Of a stretch of 64,000 nt of DNA, positions 42,066 through 54,383 are shown in pieces. Numbering within the stretch: the first letter of the stretch is position 1; the number at the start of each line of letters is the position of its first letter. A model generated the notes under the pieces. It worked only from the letters and a program-made list of their open reading frames with translations, was not told where the DNA came from and made no database searches. The DNA comes from Sandaracinaceae bacterium (GTDB lineage: Bacteria > Myxococcota_A > Polyangia > Polyangiales > Houyiibacteriaceae): contig JADJJE010000011.1 in NCBI GenBank assembly GCA_016706685.1, positions 62,001-126,000 on the forward strand, given 5' to 3'. A program made the position numbers and the translations under genes.

Positions 42066-42947
42066 TCAGACGCGCTGATCCGCGAGGATGTGCTCGCGAA
42101 TCCGGGCACGGTAGGCGGCATGCAGCTGCTTCACCACAGGGCCTGGGCGCCCATCGGCGATGACGCGGTCGTCCACCTTCACCACGGGCACCACCTCGCG
42201 GATGCTGCTGGTGATGAAGACCTCGTCCGCTTCATAAAGATCCGCGGGAAACAACGCCTCCTCGTCCACGGGGAGGCCCACCGCGTGCGCCGCTTCGAGG
42301 ACGGTGGCGCGGGTGATGCCCGCCAGGATGCCCGACTCCGGCCGCGGGGTGCGCAGCCGCCCCGCCTTCACGATGAAGATGTTGGAGCTGGCCCCCTCGA
42401 GCACCTCGCCCCCGCGCCCGGTGATGATCGCCTCGTGCGCGCCCGTCTGCTTGGCCTCGTGCACCGCCAGCAGGTTGGCCAGGTAGTTGGACGCCTTCAC
42501 GCCCGCCGCCTGCTTGTCGTCGGTGGGACGTGACACCTGCATGACCCGCACGGCCACCCCGTCGGTGTAGTGCTCCGCCGGGATGGTGGGCACGGGCGCG
42601 GCGATGATCACCCGGGTGGGATCCTTCGCGGTGGTGAGGTCGTAGGTGAGCGGGCCGCTCCCGCGCGTGATGACCAGGCGCAGATAGCTCTCGGCGTTGC
42701 CCGACGCCTTGTGCGCCTCGGCCGCCTCGTGGGCGAGCACGGCGAGCGAGACCGGCATGGGGATGAGCAAGCGCTCGGCAGAGCGCGCGAGCCGCAAGAG
42801 GTGCTCGGCTTCGGCGAAGGGCACGCCGTCGTAGGTGCGGTAGACCTCGAACACGCTGTCGCCGTAGAGGAAACCGCGGTCGAAGACGGAGACCTTGGCG
42901 TCATCCTCCGCGAAGATGACGCCGTTGATCGACACGACGATGGGCAT
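42066..42947 (-). CDS. Class IV aminotransferase (branched-chain or D-amino-acid type)
   Basis: PLP-dependent aminotransferase of 293 residues, fold type IV. 'VFDRGFLYGDSVFEVYRTY' at the N-terminus, PLP-binding Lys151 in 'AAGVKASNYLANLLA', 'EGASSNIFIV' and 'GILAGITRATVLE' are all characteristic. Sequence alone does not settle between IlvE, D-alanine transaminase and aminodeoxychorismate lyase; the 'VYRTYDG' and 'KASNYL' forms lean toward IlvE/DAAT. It begins 6 nt after the stop of the giant TPR gene and is probably co-transcribed with it. Confidence 0.9.
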   Translation of the reverse strand: MPIVVSINGVIFAEDDAKVSVFDRGFLYGDSVFEVYRTYDGVPFAEAEHLLRLARSAERLLIPMPVSLAVLAHEAAEAHKASGNAESYLRLVITRGSGPLTYDLTTAKDPTRVIIAAPVPTIPAEHYTDGVAVRVMQVSRPTDDKQAAGVKASNYLANLLAVHEAKQTGAHEAIITGRGGEVLEGASSNIFIVKAGRLRTPRPESGILAGITRATVLEAAHAVGLPVDEEALFPADLYEADEVFITSSIREVVPVVKVDDRVIADGRPGPVVKQLHAAYRARIREHILADQRV

Positions 42948-42953
42948 CGTGGT

Positions 42954-45900
42954 TCAGCTCTTGAGGGTGGCCAGCAGTGTTGCAGCCCGCGTATGCGACG
43001 AGTCCTCGGCCACGGCGCGCTCCAGCATGGAGATGGCCTTGCTGCCCTCCCCCTGCTGGTGCGAGATGTCGCCCAGGTAGAAGTAGACGTCCGCCTTCGA
43101 GAGCCCGTCGCTCGGCTGCAGCTTCTGGAGCAGCAGCGCGCGGAAGGTCTTCTGAGCGCGGTCGTAGTCCGCCGTGCGATGCGTGAGCACGCCCAGGTCG
43201 CGCAGGATGGCCACGTTGGTCAGGTCGATGCGGAAGGCCGCGTCGTACTGCTCGAGCGCGCCGGCGTCGTCGCCCATGCCCTCGAGCGCCTTGCCGAGGC
43301 GGTGGTGGAACGCCGCCAGCTCCTTGCTGCGTCGCCCGCCGAAGCTGGCGATGATCTGCTGCAGCACGGGGACGGCGTCGCGCTGGCGCCCGGCCTTGAT
43401 GTAGAGGTCGCAGAGGGGCAACAGCACCTCGCGGTCGTCGGGCTTGAGGGCCGCCGCGCGCTCCAGGTAGCTGGCGCCGCCCGCCGCGTCGTCCAGCTTG
43501 TCCGTGTAGAGCGCCGCGATCTCCTTGTAGAGCGCCACGCGCCGCGCGTCGTCTGTGGCGCGCTCGGCCTCGCTGGCAAGGAAGCCCGCGAGCTCCACGT
43601 GCTTTTTGTGGGCTTCGAGATGCGCCCGCAAGCGCTTGCGCGATGCGTCGGTCTCGTCGAGCTCCGCCGCCGCCCGCAGCATGGCCTCGGGCGCGCCAGA
43701 TCCTTGAGGTCGCGCTCGGCCAGGTCGGCCACGCGCAGGGTGGTGGCCAGCGCCTCGGCGCCGCTCAGCACGGGCAACAGGCGGTCGAGGGCGTCGGCCG
43801 TCTTGGCCTTGTCTCCCGCCCGCTCGAAGAGCGCCACGCGGGCTCGCAGGCTGGGCTCGTGACCCGGCGCGTGCGCCAGGATGCGGTCGTGGGCGGCAAT
43901 CGCCCCGGGGCCGTCGTCCAGGTGGTCGGCGCGCACGTCTGCCAGGCGCGTGAGCAGCGGGACCAAGCGCTCGTTGTTGGACTCGCTGCCAGCGCGACGC
44001 TCGAGGATCTCGGCGACGTCCTGCCAGCGCTCCTCGAGCCCCAGCAAGCGCTCCATCTCGTCGAGCGCCTCACCATGCGCGGGATCGATCTCGAGGATGC
44101 CCTGCAGCTGCTCGAGCGCATCGCCGCGCCGACCGAAGGCCTGCTCGTCGAGGCGCGCCATGCGGACGCGGGCGCTGATCTGATCTTCCGTGGTGTCGGC
44201 GAGGTCGAGGCGCCGCTCGAGCAACTGCTTGAGGGCGCTCCAGCGCTCGTCGGCCTGGTAGAGCTTCTCGAGCGCGTCGATGGTGGCGAGGTCGGAGGGC
44301 TCCTCGTCCAACAGTTCCTCGTAGGCCGACGTGGCGCGACGCGCGTCCTCGAGCGGACCCGCGAACAGCTCCGCGAGCCGGCGGCGCAGCCCCATCCGAA
44401 CGGTGGGATCGGACTCGCCCTCGATGCGCTTGGCGAGCAGCTCCACCACGTCCGGCCACTGCTCTTGCGTGGTGCGGATGTCGATGAGCCCGTCCAGCGC
44501 CTCGGCGTCGGTCGCGTCGATGTCGAGGATCTTCTGGAGGCACGCGGACGCGGTGTCCACATCGCCCGCTGAGGCCGCCAGTGCGGACGCCTCGCGCAGG
44601 CGGTCCTTCTTGGCGACTTCGTCCATGTCGGCGTCGGCCCAGGCCCGCAGCGCGGGCACCAGGTCGGCGTTGCGGCCCCCCATGCGGAGCATCTCCACCA
44701 GCTGCTCGTGAGCCTCGAGGGTCTCGGCGTCGGCACGGATGCTGGCGCGCAGGCACGCCTCTGCGGCGGCGAGGTCGCCCATCTTGTCCCGGTACCAGCC
44801 CGCTGCGCGCAGGTTGAGGTCGCGCGCCATCATGCTGTCGACGTTGCTGCCCTTGGTGACCGCCTCGACCATGCCGCGCAGCGACTCCCAGGAGCCGGAC
44901 CCCTCGGCCAGACGCTCCACCTCGCCCAGGATCATCTCGTCACGCGGGTCGAGTTCGAACGCCCGGCGCATGGCGCCCAACGCGCGGCCTCGGTCGCCGA
45001 GGTCCTGCTCCCAGATCTGCGCCGCCTCTTGCAGCATGCGCACGCGCTCGCCATCGCTGTCGGCGAGCCGGATGCGGATGTCGTAGAGTTCCAGCACCTT
45101 GTCGTTGCGCCCCTCGGCGCGATAGGCCGTGTCGAGCACGTCCACCACGTCGGTAGCCAGGGCCGGGTTGTCGGTGAGGCTCTCGAGCACACCCAACGCG
45201 ACGGCGTTGCCCGGCTCGGTCTCGACCACCTCTTGGTACGCCGCGAAGGCGCCGCGCAGGTCTTCGAAGCGCTGATTTCGCAGCGCGCCGAGCCGCAACA
45301 AGAGCGCGATGCGCTCCTGGGGATCATCCGCCGAGGACACACGCCGCTCGAGCACCTCGCCCAGGGAGCTCCAGTTCTGGGTCTTCTCGTGCAGCCGGTC
45401 CAGGGTGGCGAGCAGCTCGGGCTCGTCGCCCACCTGCTCGAGGGCGCGCTGCGTGGCGGTGACGGCGCGATGATCGTCACCGAGGTGCTCCTCCGCGATG
45501 CGCGCCGTGCGCACGAAGAGGCCCCGCCCGACCAGGGGATCGAGCGAGGCGCTAGCGCGCGCCATGAACGTGTCGGCCGCGGCTGCCCACAGCCCGAGCG
45601 AGCCCGCGAGCCGCTCGATGTCGTTCTGCACGTCCTCGTCGCTCGAGTCTTCGGCCAGCGCTTGGCGCAGGGTGTCGAAGGCCGCGTGGGCGTTGCCACG
45701 CCCCTGCTCGTGGGTCTCAGCCAGCTGGCGGAGGATGGTCTTCTTCTCGAAGGGGTCACCCGCGCCCTCGGCACGGAGCTGCAGCAACGCGGCGAGACCG
45801 TCGTGCCGCCCTTGCGCGCGCAGCAGCGGTTCGAGGATCTCGGCCGCCTGCTCGCGATAGTCCGCCAGCTGCGAGATGCGCGTGAGCGCGTCCAGCGAGG

Positions 45901-48900
45901 GCCCGTGGGCGGGGTCGATGGCGAGCGCGCTGCGGTACATCTCGAGCGCTTCGAGCACGTCGTCCAGCTCGCGCTCGAGCACGGACCCCGCGCGGTGCAC
46001 GAACCCGACCTTGAGGTCCGGAGCGCCCGCCTGCTCGGCTTGCACGCGCAGGATGTCCAGCAGCTCGGGCCACATGGCCTGGCGCTCGTAGAGGCGCGCG
46101 AGGCTCACCACGGCGTCGGGGTGTCCATCCTGCAGCGAGAGCACACCCAGCAGCGCGTCGATAGCCTGCTGCGGGCGGCTGAGCTGCGTCTCCTCGAGCT
46201 GCGCCAGGCGCAGCCCGATCTCGATCTTGATCTCGGGGTCTTCTTCCACCTCGACACGCCGGCCGAGCACGTCGCTGAGCTCCGTGAACTTGCTGGCCTT
46301 CGAGTAGAGCGAGTCCAGCGCCTCGTAGGCGATGGGGTCGTTCGGGTCTTCGGCGGTGGCACGCGTGTAGGACTCGATGGCCCCGGCCGGGTTGGCCAAC
46401 AGCTCCTCGAGCACCGACCCGGCACGCCGCAGGTACTCGGCGCGCTCGAGCGGGTCGAAGCTGCGCTCGGTCTTCTTGTTGAGCACGTCGACCATGCCCG
46501 TCCAGTCACCCACCATGGTGTGGAGACCTTCCAGCATGTTGAGCGCGTCCGAACTCTCGGGGTCGTGCTCCGCCAGGCGCTCGTACGTGGTGATGGCCGC
46601 GCGCGGGTCACCGAGCTTCTCGTCTTGGATGCGCGCCAGCGCCGCCAGCAACTCGCCCACGTTGACGGGGTCTTCCGAAGCATCGATGGCGCGCTCGTAG
46701 GCGGCCACGGCCTGGGCCCAGTCCTGCACGCGATCGGCGAGTCGGTCGATCTGGGCGCGCGCTTCGGTGGAGTGCGGTGCGGCGGTGAATGCACGGCCCC
46801 AGGCCTCGAGCGCCATCGCGGCATCGCCACCGCGCTGCTCGTGCAGCGTGGCGACCTCACCCAGGATGCGCTCGGCGTCATCGGGCGTCTCGGCGTTGGC
46901 CGCTTGGGCCTCGAGAATGGCGATGAGCTTGCGCCACTCGTCTTGCTGCCGATAGATGGGTTCGAGCACCTCGGTGATGCGGCGCTGGTGCTCCTCGTTC
47001 ATGACGAGGCGCTCCAGCTCCGACACCGTGGGCGCGTGCGTGGGGTTCGACATCAGCACCTCTTCGAAGGTGTCGATGGCGCCCCGGATGTCGTTCAGCC
47101 GGGTGGCCTGCAGGACACCCAGGCGGTGGCGCAGCTCGGCCTCCTCGGGCGTGCCGCGGGCGGTGTCCACGCGGTAGCGAAGGTGATCCGCCAGCTCGTG
47201 GAACTGGTTGGCGTCACCCAGCAAGCGGTCGAGCGCCTGGATGGCCCCCGCGTCCTCCGGCGAGACCTCGAGGATCTCGCGGTACAGCTTGGTGGCACCC
47301 GGGGCATCCGCGAGCTTGGTCTCGGTCACCGTGGCGGCGCGGTGCAGCACGTTCACGCGCTCCGCGTCGGTGTCGGCGAGGTCCACCCGCTCGCGGTAGA
47401 GCTCCATCAGGGGCTGCCACTGCGTGGTGCGCTGGTAGACGGACTCGAGCGCCGCGAACAGGTCTGCGCGCGTGGGGTCGAAGCGCAGCGCGCGGGCGAA
47501 GTAGGCCGCCGCGCGCTTCGGGTCTTCACTGCGCGTGTCGAAGATGCGGGCCGTGGTGATGCACAGCTCGGCGGTGTCCTCGTCGTCCACCGAGATCTCG
47601 TCGAGAGCCTTGGCGTAGACCTCCCCGAGCCGGTCCCACTTGTCGAGCACGTTGGTCATGCGCGTGAGCGTGTCCCACACGCTGCGGTCTCGCGGGTCCT
47701 CGTTGAAGAGCCGCGCATAGGCCTCGAGGGCCCCGTCCAGGTCTTCGAGGTAGTCCTCGTGCAGCTGGCCCATGCGGCCCAGCAGCCCCTTGCGGGCGTC
47801 CAGCTCGTTCTCGGAGGCCAGACGCGCCTCGAGCGCCGCGCGGACGTTCGGCCACTCCATGCGCGCGAGGTAGACGGGCTCGAGCACACGCGCGGCGGCA
47901 CCGCTGTGCTCCGTGCTGGTCATGAGCGCGTTCAGCGCGGCGATGCTCGGCTCGTGGTTGCCATCCAGCTTGAGCGCCTTCTCGAGGTTCTCCATGCCGC
48001 TGTAGGCGTCGTCGAGCGAGTTCACCTGCACCATGCCGAGGCGGTAGTGGAGGCCGACGGGATCTCCCGCGCCCACCTCGATCTGCCGCTCCAGGATGGC
48101 GGCGAGGTCGGAGTGACGCTCGGTGCGCGCGTACAGGCTCTCGAGCTTGGCGTACGCCACGGCGTGCCGCTCGTCCTCCAGCACCACGGCCTCGAGGGCC
48201 TCGATGGCGGAGCGCAGGTCTTCGAGGTGTTCCTCCGAGATGCGCGCCTGCTCGAGCAGCAGCGCCACGCGCTCGGGAGCGGTCTCGGCCACCTCCACCT
48301 TGCGACGCAGCGTGTCGATCAGGGCCGGGTAGTCGCCCGCCTCGGCCTGCAGGGCCTGCAGCGCGTCGAGCGCAGCGCCGAAGTCGGGGCGCTGCTCCAG
48401 CACCTTGCGGTAGTACTGCCGCGCGGTGTCGAGGTCCGCCAAGCGATCACGCGAGGTGGCCGCCACGGTCATCATGACGTTGACCTGCAGGTCGCTGTCC
48501 ATGATGTCGGGCGAGATGTCGCGCAGGGTGTCCACGTAGGGGCGCCACTGCTCGGCGCGCTCGGCCAGGCGACCGAAGTCGCTGACCATGGCGCCCAGGT
48601 CTTCCTCGGCCAGGCCCGCGCGCACGGCGCGGCCCATCAGCGTGAAGGCCTGCTCCGTGTCTCCGAGACCCATCTCGGCGACCTCGGCGGCCTGACGGTG
48701 CGCAGCCAGGCGCTCGGTCGGGTCGTCGCACTCGGCCACCACCTCGAGCGCGTTGATCAGGTCGGCATACAGCGCGTTGCCCTGGTAGTGCGGCACCAGC
48801 ACCCGCGCGGCGTCCACGCGGGCGTGTCCGTTCGGATCGGTGACGATCTCCTCGAGCGCGTTGATGGTGCCGGGGTGGCCCGGGACCACGGCGAGCACTT

Positions 48901-51900
48901 CGCCGTAGGCTTCGATGGCGCGGTCCACCTGCTGGGTGCGGGTGCGCATGAGCTCGCCCGCCGCGAAGCGCAGCTCCGCCATGTCGGCAGGGTTGCTGAC
49001 CAGGTCCAGCTGCTGCTCGCGGATCTCGAGCAGGTCGTCCCACTTCTCGGTCTCGCCGTAGAGCTTGACCAGCGCGTCGAACGACTCGGCGTCCGGGCCG
49101 AAGCGACCGATGACGTCGTTGTAGGCGACGATGGCGTTGTCCAGGTCGCCCAGGCGCCGCGCGTAAACCTCTCCGATGCGACGCGCGATGCCACGCTGCT
49201 CATCGGGGTCTTCGGTCAGCGCGTCGCGGTTCTGCAGCACGCCCACCAGGTTCTGCCACTGCGACTCGGTCTCGTAGAGGCGCTCGAGCGCGCGCAGCGC
49301 CGAGACGTCGTCCGGAGCGCTCTCGAGCCGCTCACGATGGGCTTCGATGGCGCCCGGGCGGTCCTCGAGCGTGGTCTCGAGCAGCTCGGCCAGGCGCAGC
49401 AACAGGCCTGCGCGCAGCGACGGGTCCTGCTCGAAGCGAATCTGCCGGCGAAGGTCTTCCGCGAGCGCCGTGAAGTTCTCGGCCCCGAGGTGGATGCGCT
49501 CGAGGGCCTGAGAGGCCGGCACCACGTTGTCGGGGTTCTCGGGGTCCACCGCGATCAAGCGCTGGTAGGCGCGCTCGGCGTTGACCGGGTCGGCCTCCTG
49601 CTCGTCCCAGAGACGCGCGACCTCGAGCAACAGCTCGCCCGACAGGTAGGGCTCGTTGACGCTCTCGATGGCGCTCTCCAGCACGGCGGCACGCTCGCGC
49701 TGCGCGTCACGGATGGTGGCGAGGCGCGCCAGCACCTCGCGGCTGCCACGCTCGGCCGGGTCGGCCGTGACGGCTCGTGCGTAGGCACCGAACGCGCGGT
49801 CCACGTCGCGCAGGCGCTCTTCGTTGATCTCACCGATGCGCGTGAGCAGCGCCACGCGAGCGCCCGGGTCACGCACGTCTTCGAGCTGCACCTCGAGGGC
49901 ACGCACCAGCTGCTGCCACGAGCCCTGCTCCGTGTAGAGCGGCTCCAGGATGGCCGCGATGCGCTGGCGCTGGCTGGGCTCCGTGATGAGGCGCTCGAGC
50001 GCCTGCTGGGCGCCCTGATGGCTGGGCGCGTCGAGCAACACCTGCTCGTAGAAGTCCACGGCCTGCACCGGCTGGTCGAGGCGCGTCTCCGCGATCTCGC
50101 CGAGCTCGAACGTGATGTCCACGCGCTCGGTGCCCGTGGCGCGGTCGAGGTCCTCGCGGCGCAACGCGGCGAGGTCACGCCAGCGGTCCGTGCGCCGGTA
50201 CAGGCGGTCCAACGCCTTGCGCGTGGGCGCGTGGTCGGGCGTGAGCTCGATGACCTCCTGGTAGTACTGGATGGCCTTCGGGAAGTCCTCGAGCAGCTCC
50301 TCGAAGAGGAAGCACACCTGCAGCAGCAGCTCGCGCTTCTGCTCGGCGTCCAGCGTCTCGGCGATGCGGTTGCGGTACAGCGCCTGGAGGTCGTCCCAAC
50401 GCTCGCGGTTGGTGTACAGCTCCTTCAGGGCAACGAACGAGCGCTCGTTGACGGCGTCGTCGCTGAGCACGCGCTTGTGGAAAGGCTCGGCGTTGTCGGG
50501 CTGGTTGAGCACCACCTCGTAGAGGTCGGCCGTGCGGCGCGCCAGGTCGAGGATGTCCACCTTGCTGAGCCCGCCGGCTTCGATGGCGGTGGAGTACGCC
50601 TGCGCCAGCTCCTCGTGCTTGCTGGCCTGCTCGGCGGCGCCCGCGAGGCGGTCCCACAGGTCCGTGTCGGCCGGGCGGTCCAGGAAGGCGGCCTCGAGCG
50701 CACGGTAGGCGCCGTCGGCGTCACCCAGCTCGGTGGCGGCCAGCTCGGCCAGACGCAAGCGCAGCGAGCGCACCTCTTCTTCGTCGGTGGCTCCCGCCAA
50801 ACGCCGCGTGAGGATGTCGTTGACCTTCTGGAACTCGCCCTTGCGCGTGTACGCAGGCTCGAGCACGCGGCCGAGGCGCAACGCCAACGTGCCGTCGTCG
50901 CCCTCCACCAGCGCCTCGAGGCCCCGCACCGCGGCTTCGTTGGACGGGTCGGTCTTGAGCGTGACGGCGTAGGCGTCGATGGCCTCCGAGGGCTTGCCCA
51001 GGAAAGTGCGCAGCACGTCGGCGTGACGCAGCGCGAGCTGACCCGCCTCCGCGCTGTTGGGCTCGGCGATCTGGCGACGCCGCTCGAGCATGGTGCTGAC
51101 CTCTTCCCAGCGCCCTGCGGCGCTCGCGAGGCGATCCAGCGCGCGCAGCGCGTCCGGATCCATGTCGTCGATCTCGAGGATGGCGCGGTAGCGTCGCGCG
51201 GCGGCCTCGGAGTCTTCGAGCAGATGCTCTTCCAACTCGGCCACTTCGGAGAGCAGCACCCAGCGCTCGCTCGGCGCCTCGGTGTGCGCCAGGCGGTGGT
51301 CGTAGAGCGCGCGCAGCTCGGCCGACTTGCCTTCCACCCGATAGAGGCGGCCCAGCACGTCCAGCGCTTCCACGTCGCGCGGGTCCTCGTCGAGGATCTG
51401 CTTGAGCTCCACGATGGCGTCGCCCGTGGCGCCAAGCTTCTCGCCCGCGATGGACGCGATGCGGCGACGCAGCTCGGTCTTCTCGGCCGAGTCCACGTCC
51501 GCGGCCTTCAGGCGCTCGCGATAGAGTTCCACCAACGCCGCATGAGCACCGGCGCGCTCGGCCGTCTCGGCCACGGCGGTGCGCGTGTCCACGTCGCTCG
51601 GGGCCAGGCGATACGCCTCGGTGGCGTGCCGGAAGGCCGCGCTGGTGTCGCCCAGCTGCGTGAGGCACAGGATGCGCAACCGCTCGAGCAGCTCGCGGCG
51701 CGCCAGGCCGCCGTCACCGGAGGTGTCCGTGTTGCGGGCCAGCAGCTCCAGCATGCCCACCAGGCGGGGCCACTTCTCTTCCTTCTCGTAGATGGGCGCC
51801 AGCGCCTTCGCCGCTTCCACGTTCTCGCTGTCCACCGACAGCACGCGCTCGTAGTTGCGGAACGCGCGGTGCGGCTCCCCAATCTGGTTCTCGTACAGGT

Positions 51901-54153
51901 TCGCGGCGCGGAAGCTGAGCTCCTTCTTGAGCTCCACGTCGTCGGTGCGGTCGGCGGCGTTGCCCAGCACCTCCACCAAGCCTTCCCAGTCGTTGGCGTC
52001 GGCGTAGAGCGACTCGAGGCCGACCCAGTCACGCGCCCCGATGAACGCCTCACGCAGCGTGCGCAGCGCGCGCCCGTTCTTGGGCTCGATGACCAGCACG
52101 CGCTGCCATGCCCGCGCGGCGGCGGCGGGATCACCACGATGCTCCGAGTGGATGGGCCCGAGCTTCTGCAGCAGCTTGATGCGCTCGGCGTCGTCGCCGG
52201 CCTCGCTGATGCGCCGCTCCAGCACCTCGGCCAGCGAGTCCCAGTCCTTCTCGCGCTCGGCCAGCTTCTCGAGCGCGTCGAGCGCGCCCGGCGTGTCGGG
52301 CGCGTCGGCCAGGACTTCCTTCCAAAGCGCGATGGCGTCCGCGTGCTTGTGCAGACGCTCCCCGCGATCTGCGCGAGCTCGATGCGACCGGCCAGGCGAG
52401 CCGCCGGATCACTGGCGAGGCTGCCCTCCTTCTTGAGCACCTCGTAGAGCGACGACCACGCGCGCTTCTTCGAGTAGATGTCCTTGAGCTGCGCCAGCGC
52501 GCCGCGGTTCTCCGGGTCCAGCTCCAGCACGCTCTCGAGCGGCTTGGTGGCCTGGTTGTAGTTGGCGAAGCGCTCGATCCAGAGCGACGCCACGCGCGAG
52601 TACAGCTGCACGCGCTCGGCGGTCTTGGTGCTGGCGTCGGCGCGCTGCGTGAGCACGCGGATGAGGTCGTTCCAGCGACCCATCGACTCGTACGTGGTCG
52701 ACAACGCGTCGAGCGCCTCGGCGTCGTCCGGCACCTCGGTGAGGATGGCCGTGTACGTGTTGATGACCATCACGTCGAGCTTGAGGTGATCACGATAGAT
52801 GGTGACCATCTCGCGCAGCGTGCCGAGCTTGCGCGCGGCCTGCTCGAGGTCCGTGCTGCTGAGCGCGTCCACTTCGGCGCGCATGACCTCGACCAGCGCG
52901 TTCCACTTCTCGCCCTTGCGGTACAGGTCGCGCAGGGCCTCCACGGCCTCGAGGTTGCTCGGCTCGAGGCGCTGCACGGCCTTCCAGGCATCGATGGCGC
53001 GCTCGGTGTGGTCACCCAGCTGCGCGGAACGCGCCAGCTCGAGCGCGAGCGTGAGCTTCTGGCCCTCGCCGGCGACGCGCTGCGCGTCCGAGAGGATGGT
53101 GAGCAGGCGCGGGTCGTCTTGCGACAGGTACTCGCGATAGAACGTGAGCATGCCGGGGTTGGTGGGATCGGTCTTGCGCAAGCGCGCAAAGTACGGCTCG
53201 GCCTCCTCGGGCGAGTTGCGGATGCGCCAGTGCACCATGGCGAGCTGGATGAGGATGCCCTGCTCGCTCTCGAGCTTCTGACGCGAGCGCAGCGCGTCCT
53301 CGTAGAGCGCCACGAGGTGGTCCCACTGCTCCTTCTCGGTGAAGTACTCCACCAGGAACGTGAGCGCATCGGGCTGGCCCGGCGTGAAGTCCAGCACGCG
53401 CTCGTAGCACGTGGCCGCGTTGTCGCGGTCCTGGGTCTCGCGCTCGAACACCCGCGCCGCGTGGATGTACAGGCTCACCTTTTCGTCGCGGTTGCGCGCG
53501 TTCTCGGCCGTGCTCATGAGCATGGGGCCGAGCACGTCGAACTTCTTGCGGTCGCGCAGCGTGATGGCGTAGAGGCGGGCCGCGCGGGTGTTGCCGGGCT
53601 CGGCCTCGAGCGCCTTGGCGAAGAGGGTGTCCACCTCCTTGGTCTTGCCCTTCTTGCGGAACTGCCACGAGAGCGCCGCCGCGCGCACGAGCATGGACGC
53701 CTTCAGGCTGGGGTCGCTGGCGTCCTCGGCCTCGGTGACGAAGCGGTCCGCGATCTCGCGCCAGCTCTTCTCGGCCGCCTCCAGCTGCTCGATTTGCTCG
53801 GCCGTCTCGTCTTCTTCGCGCAGCGACTGCGCCAGCGAGAACGCCTCCACGGCGCCGGCCGAGTCCATGAGCTCTTCGGCGCGAATGCGGCCGAGCTCCT
53901 TCAACAGCGCGAGCTGGAACTCGGGGTCGTCATCCGACATCCCGATCTCGACGTCGATGAGCCAGGCGGCCGCTTGGTGCTCCCCACGCTGGTCATGCCG
54001 CCCGCGCGCCAGTTCGATCAACCGCAGCGGTGCCTCGCCGAGCCGCGTTGCATCCTTGCTCGCGATGGCCTCTTTGAGCCCCTCGTACGCGGTCGCGTCG
54101 TGAGGGTTGTCCTGCAACATGCCGAGGTAGTTCGAGACGGTCAGCGCCGACAT
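42954..54153 (-). CDS. Giant tetratricopeptide-repeat protein, interrupted by two 1-nt frameshifts
   Basis: One very long TPR gene of 11.2 kb. From ATG 54153 (AGGAG about 6 nt upstream) the frame runs to about 52360, where a GGGG run seems to lack one G; coding resumes in the next frame to about 43695, where one more base seems missing, and finishes in the third frame at 42954. Restoring both bases gives about 3,730 residues. Nearly the whole protein is a head-to-tail array of helical TPR pairs with a composite period near 70-75 residues, typified by 'W..L...LERR', 'R..LL..LG.I.E..L.D' and 'A...Y..VL..DP....AL.AL'. No signal peptide, membrane helix or catalytic domain was seen. Probably a scaffold. 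The aminotransferase follows. Confidence 0.85.
43690..43697 (-). other. Frameshift point 2 in the giant TPR gene
   Basis: Upstream coding ends in '...LAERDLKDLA' and downstream coding resumes with 'PEAMLRAAAELDE' in a frame reached by adding one base. Inserting one G in GGCGCGCC restores an uninterrupted TPR. No slippery heptamer is present, so programmed frameshifting is unlikely. Confidence 0.7.
52360..52363 (-). other. Frameshift point 1 in the giant TPR gene
   Basis: The minus strand reads GCGGGGAGCG; one extra G would join '...RIELAQIAG' to 'ERLHKHADAIALWKEV' in frame. A short G-run is a typical site for sequencing indels. Confidence 0.75.
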
Positions 54154-54383
54154 CGGCTCTCCTATGCCGTAGGCCTGGCGAAATGCGCCGAGGACCACAG
54201 CGTACATCTGTCGTGGGTTCGTCTCGGGGCGCACCACAGAACCCCGAAAACGCAAAGATCTTCAAGCCTAAGCCACGCGGCCCGTGGAGGCGGCGTGGGC
54301 TCGCGATGGTACCGGCGGCGTGTCTCGGGTTTCAAGCGTGAAATCCCTGCGCCTCGAATGAGCCAAGCGGGTACCATGGAGTC

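Noticed and set aside
44708..52447. A 2,579-codon open frame on the plus strand opposite the giant TPR gene
   Set aside because: It mirrors the codon periodicity of the minus-strand TPR gene; high third-position GC keeps the antisense frame free of stops. Its translation is low in complexity and has no domain pattern.
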